DNA of 64,000 bases from Lachnospiraceae bacterium (GCA_015056945.1 SVFH01000002.1:62001-126000); one strand, 5' to 3'; positions 41,254-51,916 are shown, numbered from the stretch's first letter. The notes: generated by a model not told the origin, from the letters alone. Made by a program: numbers and translations.

Positions 41254-42120
41254 TTAAATAGAACGAAGACTTGCCACAGCCTCACTTATGCGTTTCGCTA
41301 CATAAGGCTGATTCATCGTATAAAGATGTACGCCGTCTACACCCTGGCTCATCAAATCCACAATCTGATCGATAGCATACGCAATTCCCGCATCACGCAA
41401 AGCTTCCGGAGAATGCTCGAATCGTGTCATCATCTTTACAAACTTTGCGGGCAAAGAGGCTCCGCAAGTTGTTACCATGCGCTCAATCTGCGCCTTATTT
41501 ACAACCGGCATAATTCCTGCTTCAATCGGCACATTGATTCCCGCAAGGCGAGCTTTTTCCTGAAAACTGTAAAACATATCATTTTCAAAAAATAACTGGG
41601 ATACTAGATGCTCGGCACCGGCATCCACCTTTTTCTTAAGATTTAGAATATCATCGATTGCGTTATCACACTCGGGATGTCCTTCCGGATAACATGCGCC
41701 GGATACGTGATAGTCGCCTTTTTTCTTAATGTAGGATACCAAATCACTTGCATAAGTGAAATCTGTCTGACGCGGAAGCTCGGGTACAATATCACCGCGC
41801 AGGGCCAGAATATTCTCAATCCCGTACTGCGCCGTCATTGCAAGTACCTTATCCACATCTTCCCTGCTTGAATTCACGCATGTTAAATGCATCATCGGCG
41901 TTAACTTATAATCCTCGATAATGCTGCGACACAAGTCAAGTGTAAGTGCGCTCGCACCACCGCCGCCGGCACCGTATGTTACACTGATGAAATCAGGCTT
42001 ACACTCAGATAATTCAGCCAGTTTGGTAGAAATGCTCTCAATAGAAAATGTTTTTTTCGGAGGAAACACCTCAAAAGAAAACACCGTCTTTTTCTGTTCA
42101 AAAATCTCACTAATTTTCAT
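41254..42120 (-). CDS. metF: Methylenetetrahydrofolate reductase
   Basis: VFSFEVFPPKK; YHVSGACYPEGHPE; 288 aa. Confidence 0.93.
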   Translation of the reverse strand: MKISEIFEQKKTVFSFEVFPPKKTFSIESISTKLAELSECKPDFISVTYGAGGGGASALTLDLCRSIIEDYKLTPMMHLTCVNSSREDVDKVLAMTAQYGIENILALRGDIVPELPRQTDFTYASDLVSYIKKKGDYHVSGACYPEGHPECDNAIDDILNLKKKVDAGAEHLVSQLFFENDMFYSFQEKARLAGINVPIEAGIMPVVNKAQIERMVTTCGASLPAKFVKMMTRFEHSPEALRDAGIAYAIDQIVDLMSQGVDGVHLYTMNQPYVAKRISEAVASLRSI

Positions 42121-42156
42121 TCCGATACTCCCCTTTGCCTGCAGCGCCTGCTCCTT

Positions 42157-44055
42157 TTAGAAGGTAAAAACAGCAGCTCCTAATGCGGGCAAATCAAATT
42201 CAATATAATACGGCTGACCGTCGCATTCTCCTGCAACGGGTGTCAGCTCCGGTAAAATTTCAGAGCCCATACCGCCAAAACGCTTTTCATCACTGTTAAG
42301 CAATAACTTGCATTTCTTCTTGGCAGGAACTCCGACCCTGAAATATTCACGACGCATCGGTGTCATATTTAATACAACAAGAATATTTTTCTTACCGGTA
42401 CGATCTTTGCGAATATAACTGTAAATACTGCGGGTATTATCATCAGCATTGATCCATTCAAAGCCTTCCCATGAGGTATCCAATTGATACAATGCCGGAT
42501 ACTTGCGATAAATCTGCAAAAGTTCCTTCATGAAGTCCTGCATGCCCTTATTTAAATCATTTTCAAGCAGGAACCAGTCAAGTTCCCGCGCCTCGCTCCA
42601 CTCACGCTCCTGTGCAAATTCCTGTCCCATGAAAAGGAGTTTTTTACCTGAATGTGTAAACATGAACGTATAGCCCACACGAAGATTTGCGTATTTATCT
42701 ACCTGATAGCCGGGCATTTTATTTACCATGGAGCACTTCAAATGCACCACTTCATCGTGGGACAAAGGCATAATATAATTTTCGCTGGAGTTATAGCTCA
42801 TTGCAAAAGTAAGCTTATTATGATTGTCTTTTCTGAAAAACGGATCCAACTTCATATAAGAACAGAAATCATGCATCCATCCCATATTCCACTTAAAAGT
42901 AAATCCGAGTCCGTCATCTTCCACGGGAGCCGTAACCTTAGGCCACGCCGTAGATTCCTCGGCAATTGTTGCAACACCGGGGAAACGTCCGTGAATCACA
43001 GAATTTAAGTGTTTAAAAAACTCGATTGCATCAAGGTTTTCATTGCCTCCGTACTTATTGGCAACCCACTGTCCGTCCTGCTTACCGTAGTCTAAGTAAA
43101 GCATGGAAGCAACCGCATCCACACGCAATCCGTCGATATGAAACTCTTCCAGCCAGTATATTGCATTCGCAATCAAAAAATTGCGGATTTCATTCATGGA
43201 ATAATTAAAAATCTTAGTACCCCAGTCAGGATGCTCACCCAAACGTGTATCGGGGTGTTCATACAGGCAGGTACCGTCAAATTCAGCCAGGCCGTGTGCG
43301 TCCTTCGGAAAATGTGCAGGTACCCAGTCAAGAATGACACCAATATTATTTTTATGCAGATGATTCACCAGATAAGCAAAATCCTGCGGTGTTCCGTATC
43401 TTGATGTCGGTGCGAAATATCCCGTCACCTGATAACCCCAGGAGCCGTCAAACGGATGCTCTGCAATTCCCATCAACTCCACATGGGTATATTTCATTTC
43501 TTTCAAATACTCCACAATTCTGTCCGCAAACTCGCGGTAATTGTAGAATCCGTCCTCGTCCTTAAAAGGATGACGCATCCATGAGCCGATATGGCACTCA
43601 TAAACAGCCATCGGTTCTTCCAAAAGATTCTTTTGGGCCCTTTCGTTCATCCATTTGGTATCAGTCCAGCTTATTTTGGAAAGATCCGTAATTCTTGAAG
43701 CCGTACCCGGACGCATCTCGCTGTAATTCGCATACGGATCAGCTTTATACAGCTTCTCGCCGTCCCTGGTAACAATCAGGTACTTGTAGAGTTCGCCTTC
43801 CCATACCCCTTCTACAAAAGCAGTAAAAATACCGCTCTTCCCCTGCAGAATCATAGGGTTGCGATTTTCATCCCAATTGTTAAAAGTACCTACAACCGCT
43901 ACTTTTTCGGCATTCGGTGCCCATACTGCAAAAAAGACACCCCTTTTACCGTTTTCTTCGCTGAAATGTGCTCCTAACTTTTTATAAATATCATAGTGCG
44001 TACCCTGTCCAAACAAATAGCTGTCATCTTCTGAAATAAATACCTTCTCTGCCAT
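42157..44055 (-). CDS. glgB: 1,4-alpha-glucan branching enzyme
   Basis: GLRVDAVASMLYLDY, TIAEEST, LPLSHDEVVH motifs; 632 aa. Confidence 0.96.
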   Translation of the reverse strand: MAEKVFISEDDSYLFGQGTHYDIYKKLGAHFSEENGKRGVFFAVWAPNAEKVAVVGTFNNWDENRNPMILQGKSGIFTAFVEGVWEGELYKYLIVTRDGEKLYKADPYANYSEMRPGTASRITDLSKISWTDTKWMNERAQKNLLEEPMAVYECHIGSWMRHPFKDEDGFYNYREFADRIVEYLKEMKYTHVELMGIAEHPFDGSWGYQVTGYFAPTSRYGTPQDFAYLVNHLHKNNIGVILDWVPAHFPKDAHGLAEFDGTCLYEHPDTRLGEHPDWGTKIFNYSMNEIRNFLIANAIYWLEEFHIDGLRVDAVASMLYLDYGKQDGQWVANKYGGNENLDAIEFFKHLNSVIHGRFPGVATIAEESTAWPKVTAPVEDDGLGFTFKWNMGWMHDFCSYMKLDPFFRKDNHNKLTFAMSYNSSENYIMPLSHDEVVHLKCSMVNKMPGYQVDKYANLRVGYTFMFTHSGKKLLFMGQEFAQEREWSEARELDWFLLENDLNKGMQDFMKELLQIYRKYPALYQLDTSWEGFEWINADDNTRSIYSYIRKDRTGKKNILVVLNMTPMRREYFRVGVPAKKKCKLLLNSDEKRFGGMGSEILPELTPVAGECDGQPYYIEFDLPALGAAVFTF

Positions 44056-44076
44056 ATACCTTGCGCCCCCTTAAGG

Positions 44077-46749
44077 TTATTCGAAATCTTTCTCTTTCAG
44101 TATCGTGTATCCGTCTTCGTCCTTCCGTGCTTTGTTGAATAGTTTCTTTTTGCCGGAGCGGCGAATTGCTTCATTTACAATTTCTTTTACTTCTTCGATT
44201 GTAACCGTATGATTGCCCCTGCGCATATCGGAAACCCGTTTGCTAAGAGCAAGATGACCCATATCATCTATTGTGTAACCCTGTTCGCGTGTATATTTCA
44301 GCGCATAGCTGATAAGCATCTCCATGCTCATTGGAATAATATCCACACGACCGTTAAAGAACTCCTTCATATACGGAATCTTATCCACGAACTTCTGAAT
44401 ACCTGATTTGCGATCCATCAGAATGACAACAATGCCCAGATTCTCCTGATTTAATCCCTGTAAAAGGTTCTTAATCGTATCTTTATTCATAGCACTCGCG
44501 TGCTCTACCAAAAGTGCTCCGTTTTCAAGCTTGCCAAAGGTTTCCGCAATATCCTTTTTGTTCAGGCTTTCTGCCGTAATCTTGGCAACCTTTCCGGAGA
44601 AATTATCGTCGGAAGACTGTACGAAACGTACAATCTGCTTTGCAAGACTCACAGCAGACTCATCATCATCGGAAGAAATCAATACATTACCCGAATAGGA
44701 TGCAAGCGTAAGGCACTCTAAAGTTTCAATCAACTGGAATTTCATGCGCTTAGAGTAAAGGAACGGTGCAAAAAGCTCCTTTTCTTCCGGCGTCATATCA
44801 TGAACTGCCTTCACCTCGCGGATTGGTTCCGCTTCTGCTAAGGTCGGCAGAATTTCATCTTCTTCAATCATGCTTTCCACTTCTTTGGCCCGCGCATCAT
44901 CTTCGATGGAACTTTCCACTTCCTTCCAGATATTGCCTGGAATTGTTCCGGTAATCGTTCCGTTCGCATATCCGCTGTGAATACGCATCACTTCCGGTTC
45001 TTCAGGCTCTGCGACCTTTTCTTCCGCTACCGTTTCAGACGCTTCTGTTACTTCTTCTTGTATTTCTTCCTCCGGCTCAAAGGTTGTTTCCTCTGTTTCT
45101 TCTTCGAGAGCCGTTTCCTCTTCAATTTCCTCTTCGGAAACAACTTCTTCTGCCGTTTCCTCAGTCACTGTAACTTCGTCCTGTATCGCTGTTCCTTCCG
45201 GTTCTTCTTCAGGCTCTGCAGATATTTCACCTGCCGGCTCAGCCGCAACCGGTGTTTCCCATACTTCTTTCTCAGGTGCTCCCTGCGGAAGAATCTGTTC
45301 AAAATCCAGACTCTGCGTCGGAAGTACACCTACTACAGTCTCATTAACAATCGTATCTGTAGGCACTGCATTCGCAATCGGTGTTACCGCATTCTGATCC
45401 AAACCTTTCATAACGGTCGGACTAACAGAACCCAGCACGGAATCAATCTGTTCAGGACGGTCCAGAGAAGATAACATACCGGATTTGGTATTCTCATCAA
45501 ACTCCGCAAACATTTCACCGGTCTGTTCAAGAAGCTGCTTACGCACTTCTTCCCGGAAACGCTGTGTGTTTTCCTCTTTCATGCGTTCCCATCCGTCTAA
45601 AATGTCCTGTATACACATCTGCCCCGTAATCTGCTTCTCAACCTGCACCTCCCCGGAATCACCGAAATCAATCCCGTCATCCGTACGCGGTGTTTCAACC
45701 AAGGCAGGTTCCTTTGGCATCTGAATTTCCTGTACATCTCTGCTGGAAGCTGCTGCCATATCCTGTGCATAATTCTCCTTAAAAGTCGCAAGCTCCGGTG
45801 TTTCTTTGGTCTGCGTCTCCGGAACAGGCACTGCATATCGCATATCTTCTGTTTTATCTGCAAAGAAAATTTCATTGGCATCAGCAGGAATTGTGTTATG
45901 GAACACTTCTTTCTCGCCTCTTACCTCTACCGGCTCTGAAGATACTTCCTGTGCAACAGGCACCGGCTCTTCATCGATAAATTCCTTCAGATTTGCTGCC
46001 AGCTCCGCCTGGAGATTAATGGTGTTGTATTTGCTCATGTCAATGGTTTTGACACGGAAATCATCGTCCTCTTCTTCAATCACGGGATTCTGCTCGGTTT
46101 TCGCTTTGGCAGCACGGGCAGCCTCCTCAAATTTAGACTCATTTCTCTTATCATATTTCTCCTGCTGGGAAGGTGTCAAAGGCTCGTGCAACATCTTAAG
46201 TTCCATTGCCTTAATAACATAAGGTCCTTCTCCGAACCAGAGAATAATTTCATCACATTCTTCTACACATTTGGTTGCAAAACCTGCACGATGATAGAGA
46301 TATGCCAACTGATATTCCCATTCTTCCATGCGGTCTTTTTTCTTTAATTCCTCGAGCAACTCAATGCGGTCTTCAAATCCGACATTCTGTGCTTCATAAA
46401 TGCGGTAACGAAGAATATATACTCCGGAATCATTCGGCGCAAGCTTCGCAAATTCTTTAAAATATTCAATTGCAGCAACAATATCACCGAATTCCAGCGA
46501 AATCTCACACAATCCGTAAACAACATTTCTGCTGGACGGATTCCTGTCATACGCAAGTTCCAATAAATCGCGACTTTCCTCAAATCGCTTGTTATGTCTG
46601 TATAACTCAGCAATTTTAACAAGTGTTGCCACACTCTTCACACGTCGCCAGTCGATGGTATCGGCCAGGCGGACCGCTGATTTATAGTCCTGCAAATCCA
46701 TCAATTTTTCAATTTCTTCGGAACGGAGTTTAAATTCGTACTTATCCAC
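44077..46749 (-). CDS. TPR-repeat protein with Glu/Thr-rich linker and degenerate C-terminal AAA+-like domain
   Basis: N-terminal helical repeats, acidic low-complexity middle, SGNVLISSDDDESAVSLAKQIV...ALLVEHASAMNKDT...VVILMDRKSGIQKF; GTG start at 46749 behind GAGGTGA. Confidence 0.65.
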   Translation of the reverse strand: MDKYEFKLRSEEIEKLMDLQDYKSAVRLADTIDWRRVKSVATLVKIAELYRHNKRFEESRDLLELAYDRNPSSRNVVYGLCEISLEFGDIVAAIEYFKEFAKLAPNDSGVYILRYRIYEAQNVGFEDRIELLEELKKKDRMEEWEYQLAYLYHRAGFATKCVEECDEIILWFGEGPYVIKAMELKMLHEPLTPSQQEKYDKRNESKFEEAARAAKAKTEQNPVIEEEDDDFRVKTIDMSKYNTINLQAELAANLKEFIDEEPVPVAQEVSSEPVEVRGEKEVFHNTIPADANEIFFADKTEDMRYAVPVPETQTKETPELATFKENYAQDMAAASSRDVQEIQMPKEPALVETPRTDDGIDFGDSGEVQVEKQITGQMCIQDILDGWERMKEENTQRFREEVRKQLLEQTGEMFAEFDENTKSGMLSSLDRPEQIDSVLGSVSPTVMKGLDQNAVTPIANAVPTDTIVNETVVGVLPTQSLDFEQILPQGAPEKEVWETPVAAEPAGEISAEPEEEPEGTAIQDEVTVTEETAEEVVSEEEIEEETALEEETEETTFEPEEEIQEEVTEASETVAEEKVAEPEEPEVMRIHSGYANGTITGTIPGNIWKEVESSIEDDARAKEVESMIEEDEILPTLAEAEPIREVKAVHDMTPEEKELFAPFLYSKRMKFQLIETLECLTLASYSGNVLISSDDDESAVSLAKQIVRFVQSSDDNFSGKVAKITAESLNKKDIAETFGKLENGALLVEHASAMNKDTIKNLLQGLNQENLGIVVILMDRKSGIQKFVDKIPYMKEFFNGRVDIIPMSMEMLISYALKYTREQGYTIDDMGHLALSKRVSDMRRGNHTVTIEEVKEIVNEAIRRSGKKKLFNKARKDEDGYTILKEKDFE

Positions 46750-46875
46750 AGTATTCACCTCATACAAAAACTAGAGATAGTTCAATTTACGTCTTTGAAA
46801 CACAAGATATTGCGTAAAAAACCAATCTTGCTATCCTATAGTTTATCATACGCACCTGTCAATGTCAAAGAACTT

Positions 46876-49434
46876 CTACTGTAAACCGCTCTGTTTTCGA
46901 AAGGTTTCCAATTCCTGTTCCATACGGATTTGAAATTCAGACGAAGAAATCACCCTACAATTGTGACCGCTTGTAATCTGACGGATTAAAGAATCCGAAC
47001 TCACCACAAGAATATCCAGTTCTTTTCCGTGCTTCTGTGTGTAATTCTCTATATAATGATCTGCAATTACGCCTTCCTTCGTGTGGATAATTTCGACATC
47101 CTCCAGGTGCATGGTACTGCCGCTGCTTCCTTTTACCCGGTATCCGTCAAAAACAACCATAACGCGGTAATCACTGATGCTGCGATATTTAGATAAAATG
47201 CTGACCAGACGGTCTTTGGCCGTATCGATATTCAAAGTACTCAAGGCTTTCAGCTCTTCCCACGCAAAAATAACATTGTATCCGTCAACCAACAGCAACT
47301 TTTCCTTACGTTCCACAGGACGATATACATATTCTCCTTCCCGATAAGTACGCGATACGGGAGATTGGGCTTTTTGCTTTTTATATCCGCTCTTTCCTCC
47401 ACCGGCATTTGCATGAAATGTACGGTTAATTATCTCATCCACTTCATCCGTTCCAAGGCTGAAATCATATCTGCGACGGCGTTCTTCCTGATAAACCGCA
47501 CCACCGTCTGCATATTCCACCTCATCTTTGACGTGCATGTGCTCAAACACTTCGTACCAGGGCACCAGAAAGCCCGAGCCGTGCGCACAGAATACCGAAG
47601 CTGACGGATTCGCCTTATCCGCATCCGGATCATACCCTTTATCCCGAATAACCTCCTCTGCATTGTGGCATACATCATAACCGCCGAAGGACACGGACAA
47701 ATGCCCTTTTCCGTGTGTATAAGACTGTAATGCAATCTGATAATCCCGCAGGGTTGCAACCGGTCCGCGTCCGGTCATTACGGCAGTCTCCTCCATAATC
47801 TCACACGGCGTCATTTTCGCATGTAAATTCGTAAGATCAGTCATGGCGCGTCCGACCATTTCTGTCGGGATTTCCAGTGCAAAATCATAAAAAGGCTCCA
47901 AAAGCACCGTTTCTGCCTGCATCAGTCCCTGACGCACGGCGCGGTATGTCGCCTGTCGGAAATCCCCGCCTTCCGTATGTTTATTATGCGCGCGACCGTT
48001 TATGATGACAAATTTTACATCCGTCAGCGGCGCCCCTGTTTTCACACCTTTAAAATTACGTTCCGTCAAATGCGTGGCAATCAAACGCTGCCAGTTTCTG
48101 TCCAATACGTCTTCGCTGCAATCTGACGTAACACTGATTCCGCTTCCTCTCTCTCCCGGCTCAATCCTGATATGCGCTTCCGCGTAATGGCGAAGCGGTT
48201 CAAAATGCCCCACGCCGATTACCGTATCCGCAATTGTTTCCTTGTATGCAATGCTTCCCGTATCAAATGCAATGGCATAAGAAAAGCGCTCTTTTACCAG
48301 CTGTTTCAAAATATCAATCTGTATCTGTCCCATCACACGAACATGGATTTCTTTATGTTCTTCATCCCAAACCACGTTCAGTTCCGGCATTTCACCCTCT
48401 AAAAGTCGTAAATCCTGTATGGCTGCCAGAGGACTTGTCCCGTCCGGAAACGTTATGCGATAGGATAACACAGGCTCAAGCCTCGCCCGTTCATCTGACA
48501 TTCCTACACCGATTCCCTGACCCGCATAGGTTTCTTCCGGACCTGTTACGGCATAAACACACCCCGGTTGCGTTTCATTGCAGGCTTCATATTTTTCACC
48601 ATTGTATCGTCTGATCTGGCTGACCTTCTCATCACCGCATAAAATATCGCGCGTACGAAGCACACCGCTTAATACCTTAATATGTGTCAGCCTTTTCCCC
48701 TGCTCGTCATGTGTAATCTTATACACGCGCGCCCTGAATGCATCCGTTTCCAGTGTATTCTGAATGGTATATCTGTCAAGACCGTCAAGCAACTGCTCAA
48801 TTCCGTCAAGCTTAAGTGCCGAACCGAAAAAACAGGGAAACACAGACCTCTTTGCAATCATTTCGCATATGCACTCCTCCGAAAGGCTTCCCGTTTCCAG
48901 AAATTCCTCAAGCCGGTCTCCAAGAAGTGCCATCTCTTCCAATGCATCCTCCTGCATAACCTCTTGCGAAAAATCCATGCACCCATAATCGAGACTCTTA
49001 CGCAGATGCTCCATCAGGGCATCTTTTCCGCTATGATTCAGGTCCGTTTTATTGATAAAAAGGAACGTCGGTATCCGAAGCTCCTTCAATAATTTCCACA
49101 ATGTCAGGGTATGTCCCTGCACACCATCCGGTGCACTAATGACAAGCACTGCATAATCAAGCACCTTAAGACAACGCTCTGCTTCTGCCGAAAAGTCGAT
49201 ATGACCCGGTGTATCCAGCAAGTTAAAGGTCGTATTTTTCCACGAAAAGAAGGCCTGCTTGGAAAAGATGGTAATCCCGCGGGCGCGTTCCATCTCATTA
49301 TGATCAAGAAACGCATCCTTGTTATCTACTCTTCCTGCCTGCCTTATCAAACCGCTTTTGTAAAAAAAAGCTTCCGACAATGTAGTTTTTCCGGCATCAA
49401 CATGTGCCAGAATTCCGATTACTGTATTTTTCAT
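46876..49434 (-). CDS. TetM/EF-G-like translational GTPase fused to C-terminal YacP/Rae1-like NYN domain
   Basis: GILAHVDAGKTTLSE, DTPGH, NKTD G-motifs; C-terminal KLLLVDGYNVIFAWEELK...RVMVVFDGYRVKG...DILVVSSDSLIRQI. Confidence 0.88.
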   Translation of the reverse strand: MKNTVIGILAHVDAGKTTLSEAFFYKSGLIRQAGRVDNKDAFLDHNEMERARGITIFSKQAFFSWKNTTFNLLDTPGHIDFSAEAERCLKVLDYAVLVISAPDGVQGHTLTLWKLLKELRIPTFLFINKTDLNHSGKDALMEHLRKSLDYGCMDFSQEVMQEDALEEMALLGDRLEEFLETGSLSEECICEMIAKRSVFPCFFGSALKLDGIEQLLDGLDRYTIQNTLETDAFRARVYKITHDEQGKRLTHIKVLSGVLRTRDILCGDEKVSQIRRYNGEKYEACNETQPGCVYAVTGPEETYAGQGIGVGMSDERARLEPVLSYRITFPDGTSPLAAIQDLRLLEGEMPELNVVWDEEHKEIHVRVMGQIQIDILKQLVKERFSYAIAFDTGSIAYKETIADTVIGVGHFEPLRHYAEAHIRIEPGERGSGISVTSDCSEDVLDRNWQRLIATHLTERNFKGVKTGAPLTDVKFVIINGRAHNKHTEGGDFRQATYRAVRQGLMQAETVLLEPFYDFALEIPTEMVGRAMTDLTNLHAKMTPCEIMEETAVMTGRGPVATLRDYQIALQSYTHGKGHLSVSFGGYDVCHNAEEVIRDKGYDPDADKANPSASVFCAHGSGFLVPWYEVFEHMHVKDEVEYADGGAVYQEERRRRYDFSLGTDEVDEIINRTFHANAGGGKSGYKKQKAQSPVSRTYREGEYVYRPVERKEKLLLVDGYNVIFAWEELKALSTLNIDTAKDRLVSILSKYRSISDYRVMVVFDGYRVKGSSGSTMHLEDVEIIHTKEGVIADHYIENYTQKHGKELDILVVSSDSLIRQITSGHNCRVISSSEFQIRMEQELETFRKQSGLQ

Positions 49435-49437
49435 AAC

Positions 49438-49677
49438 TTACAGATAGCGAAACATATCTTTTGCATCTTCCTTACGTACCGTTTCCTGTATCGTAAGCAC
49501 TTCTGCCTGTACGGTTTTATCACCGAAACGAATTGCGATAATGTCTCCTACTTTTACCTCCTGTGATGCTTTGGCAACCTTATCATTTATGGTTACACGC
49601 CCGGCATCACAGGCTTCATTCGCGATTGTGCGGCGCTTAATCAAACGCGACACCTTCAAATATTTGTCCAATCTCAT
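49438..49677 (-). CDS. rqcP: S4-domain RNA-binding protein, RqcP/YabO-like
   Basis: MRLDKYLKVSRLIKRRTIANEACDAGRVTINDK; three-nt gap to GTPase-NYN gene. Confidence 0.85.
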   Translation of the reverse strand: MRLDKYLKVSRLIKRRTIANEACDAGRVTINDKVAKASQEVKVGDIIAIRFGDKTVQAEVLTIQETVRKEDAKDMFRYL

Positions 49678-49691
49678 AAAAAATCTCCCTT

Positions 49692-49984
49692 AATATAGCT
49701 TATACGGATTGCTACGGATTCCTACGCCGTATTCGCATACTGCTTATACGGATTCCTACGGATTGCTACGTGCTTCGCACTCTCGCATTCCTACGCCGTA
49801 TTTGCATACTGCTTTACGGATTCCTACGGATTGCTACGTGCTTCGCACTCTCGCAATCCTACACAATATTCGCATATCGCGAAGCTTGCGCTTCGCTTTT
49901 ATGCTCATATTGTGGCGCGTCCCAAGGTCATGAAACCACTTCTGTGCAAGCACAAGTGGTTTCATGACTTTTGGACGCTGGAAT
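49692..49984 (+). repeat. Palindrome-bearing repeat, inverted relative to the 56957-57475 copies
   Basis: GGTCATGAAACCACTTCTGTGCAAGCACAAGTGGTTTCATGAC hairpin plus TTGCTACGTGCTTCGCACTCTCGCAATCCTAC; reverse complement of the later array. Confidence 0.9.
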
Positions 49985-49994
49985 CCTATATAAA

Positions 49995-50023
49995 AAGCGG
50001 AAGAAACTAACTTTCTTCCGCTT
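49995..50023 (-). terminator. Rho-independent terminator of hup
   Basis: AAGCGGAAGAAA...TTTCTTCCGCTT. Confidence 0.85.
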
Positions 50024-50045
50024 CAGCATTCTTCAAAATAAAGAA

Positions 50046-50339
50046 TTAGTTAAGAGCATCCTTTAAAGCCTTACCAGCTTTGAACTTAGGATATTTGCAA
50101 GCTTCGATCTTCATGGAAGCTCCTGTAAGAGGGTTTCTACCTTCTCTTGCAGCTCTTTCACCAACTTCGAAAGTACCAAATCCAACTAACTGGATTTTCT
50201 CACCTTTCTTTAATTCATCTGCAACAACATCTGTGAATGCCTTTAAAGCCTTCTCTGCGTCTTTCTTTGATAAACCTGCCTGATCAGCGATAGCTGCAAC
50301 AAATTCTGTCTTGTTCATTATGAACTCCTCCTCTTTCAT
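50046..50339 (-). CDS. hup: HU-family DNA-binding protein
   Basis: MNKTEFVAAIADQAGLSKKDAEKALKAF; GRNPLTGASMKIEA. Confidence 0.95.
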   Translation of the reverse strand: MKEEEFIMNKTEFVAAIADQAGLSKKDAEKALKAFTDVVADELKKGEKIQLVGFGTFEVGERAAREGRNPLTGASMKIEACKYPKFKAGKALKDALN

Positions 50340-50482
50340 TGAAGTTTATTTTCTTGTTAATACGTCCCATTTGAAACGCCTATTCTAGTTATAGTTTGTT
50401 TTCCTATGTTTGTCAAGGAAAATTGCGGAAAAATCACTGAAACACCGCTGTTTTTTCATGTTTTTTTCGACATAATAATTTC

Positions 50483-51916
50483 CTATGACTTTGTCAATTC
50501 GGAAAAAGCGTAATGCACATCGTCTGAAGATTCTTCCATGCGAAGCGTATAACTTCTTGTCTGATATCCCGTCTTACGAAGTGTAATTACAATCGTGCCT
50601 GATTTCTTAGGAAATACTACCGGCACAACTCCGATATATTCTCCATCCAGATATACTTCAACATCTTCCGGTGCATCAATATAAACCTTGCCTACCGGAT
50701 TTGTTGTCACTTCCGAATCATTTTCCGGCGGTTCATTTTCCGAAGCACTTTCTTTTCCTTCAGAAGACTCGTTGGAAGAAGACTCTGATTCTTTTTCAGA
50801 ATTCTGTTCGCTGTTACTTACAGCTCCGTCACTCTCTTTCTCTGAAGAATCCTTAGAAGAGCTCTCCTGTTTAGAGGACGACTCTTCGGAATCCTCCTCA
50901 TCGGAAGAATCCTTGTCCTGCGACGTAAGCGTAATCGTAATGGAAGCATACTCATCTCCCACTTTAATGTAGCTTGAAAGCGTATCGTATCCGTCCGCGC
51001 GGCAAATCAGCTGATGAATTCCGTATTCCAAAGAAACCGGTGCATTGGTCTCGACTTTTTTACCATCGATAAAAAGTGTTGCCGAGGCCGGATTTAAAAC
51101 AAAAAGTACATTTCCGTATTTCACTTCATGCTCAATATCTCCCAAATCCAGCGTCACTTCCTGATTTCTTCCTACTGTAACATGCTTCGTTCCGCTGATT
51201 CCTTCATTACTGACAAGCACATCATAACTACCCTCCGGTACGGTCAGAAGCATATTCTCCGTAATACGTGTAATCGCCTTGTTGCCGACCTCAATCCAGC
51301 CGTTGATAAAATACGTGTCGTTGGCAAGACGCAAATATCCATGCCCGCTGTCAAGATGCATACTGTAAATTGTATGGTCTTTACCGTACACAGTCAGCAC
51401 ATCACCCGGATGCAGTTCCATGCGCTCTATCGTTTCATTTGCGGAAGCAATCACCAGATAATCATCCAATTTATACTCCTCGCCCAAAAGCTGCATTCTG
51501 CTGTCCCTCTTTAAAAGACCCTCAAACGATACATCCGCCAGAGAAAAATAATCCTCCGACAACTGAAACGATACCAGTTTTTTCGTCTCTTTGATAAAGG
51601 TAATGTCCGCAATGGAGGCATGTTTTAACTGGATTGCCGCCATTGCTGTACCATATTTGTCTTTAAATTCCGTCACCCCATCATAAAATAAGGTATAACG
51701 TCTTCCTGTTTCGAGATTCTGGAACGTAAGTGTCCTCTGCTCTTCATCCGAATTCACAAGAATTGCCGTATCCTCATATGAGGAATAAACATCCGGCACA
51801 TCCGGTTCGGACACCTGCGGCGGCGAAGCCGGCTTGCAGGATACCAGGCATACGGAAATGAACAGAAGCAAAAGCAGTAAGACACGACCAAATCCCTTTC
51901 TATTGTCTGTTTTCAT
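50483..51916 (-). CDS. PEGA-domain lipoprotein with Ser/Glu-rich linker
   Basis: Lipobox-like CLVSC; repeated PEGA motifs (ATLFIDGKKVETNAPVSLEYGIHQL, VEVYLDGEYIGVVPVVFPKKSGTI). Confidence 0.75.
   Translation of the reverse strand: MKTDNRKGFGRVLLLLLLFISVCLVSCKPASPPQVSEPDVPDVYSSYEDTAILVNSDEEQRTLTFQNLETGRRYTLFYDGVTEFKDKYGTAMAAIQLKHASIADITFIKETKKLVSFQLSEDYFSLADVSFEGLLKRDSRMQLLGEEYKLDDYLVIASANETIERMELHPGDVLTVYGKDHTIYSMHLDSGHGYLRLANDTYFINGWIEVGNKAITRITENMLLTVPEGSYDVLVSNEGISGTKHVTVGRNQEVTLDLGDIEHEVKYGNVLFVLNPASATLFIDGKKVETNAPVSLEYGIHQLICRADGYDTLSSYIKVGDEYASITITLTSQDKDSSDEEDSEESSSKQESSSKDSSEKESDGAVSNSEQNSEKESESSSNESSEGKESASENEPPENDSEVTTNPVGKVYIDAPEDVEVYLDGEYIGVVPVVFPKKSGTIVITLRKTGYQTRSYTLRMEESSDDVHYAFSELTKS

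Noticed and set aside
44977-45474. Antisense ORFs over the acidic linker of the TPR protein and over many other coding genes
   Set aside because: Shadow ORFs opposite well-supported coding sequence; biased composition explains their openness.
46876-49434. Simple tetracycline-resistance gene call
   Set aside because: The C-terminal NYN fusion and operon with rqcP make a housekeeping ribosome-associated role more likely; resistance cannot be inferred from sequence alone.
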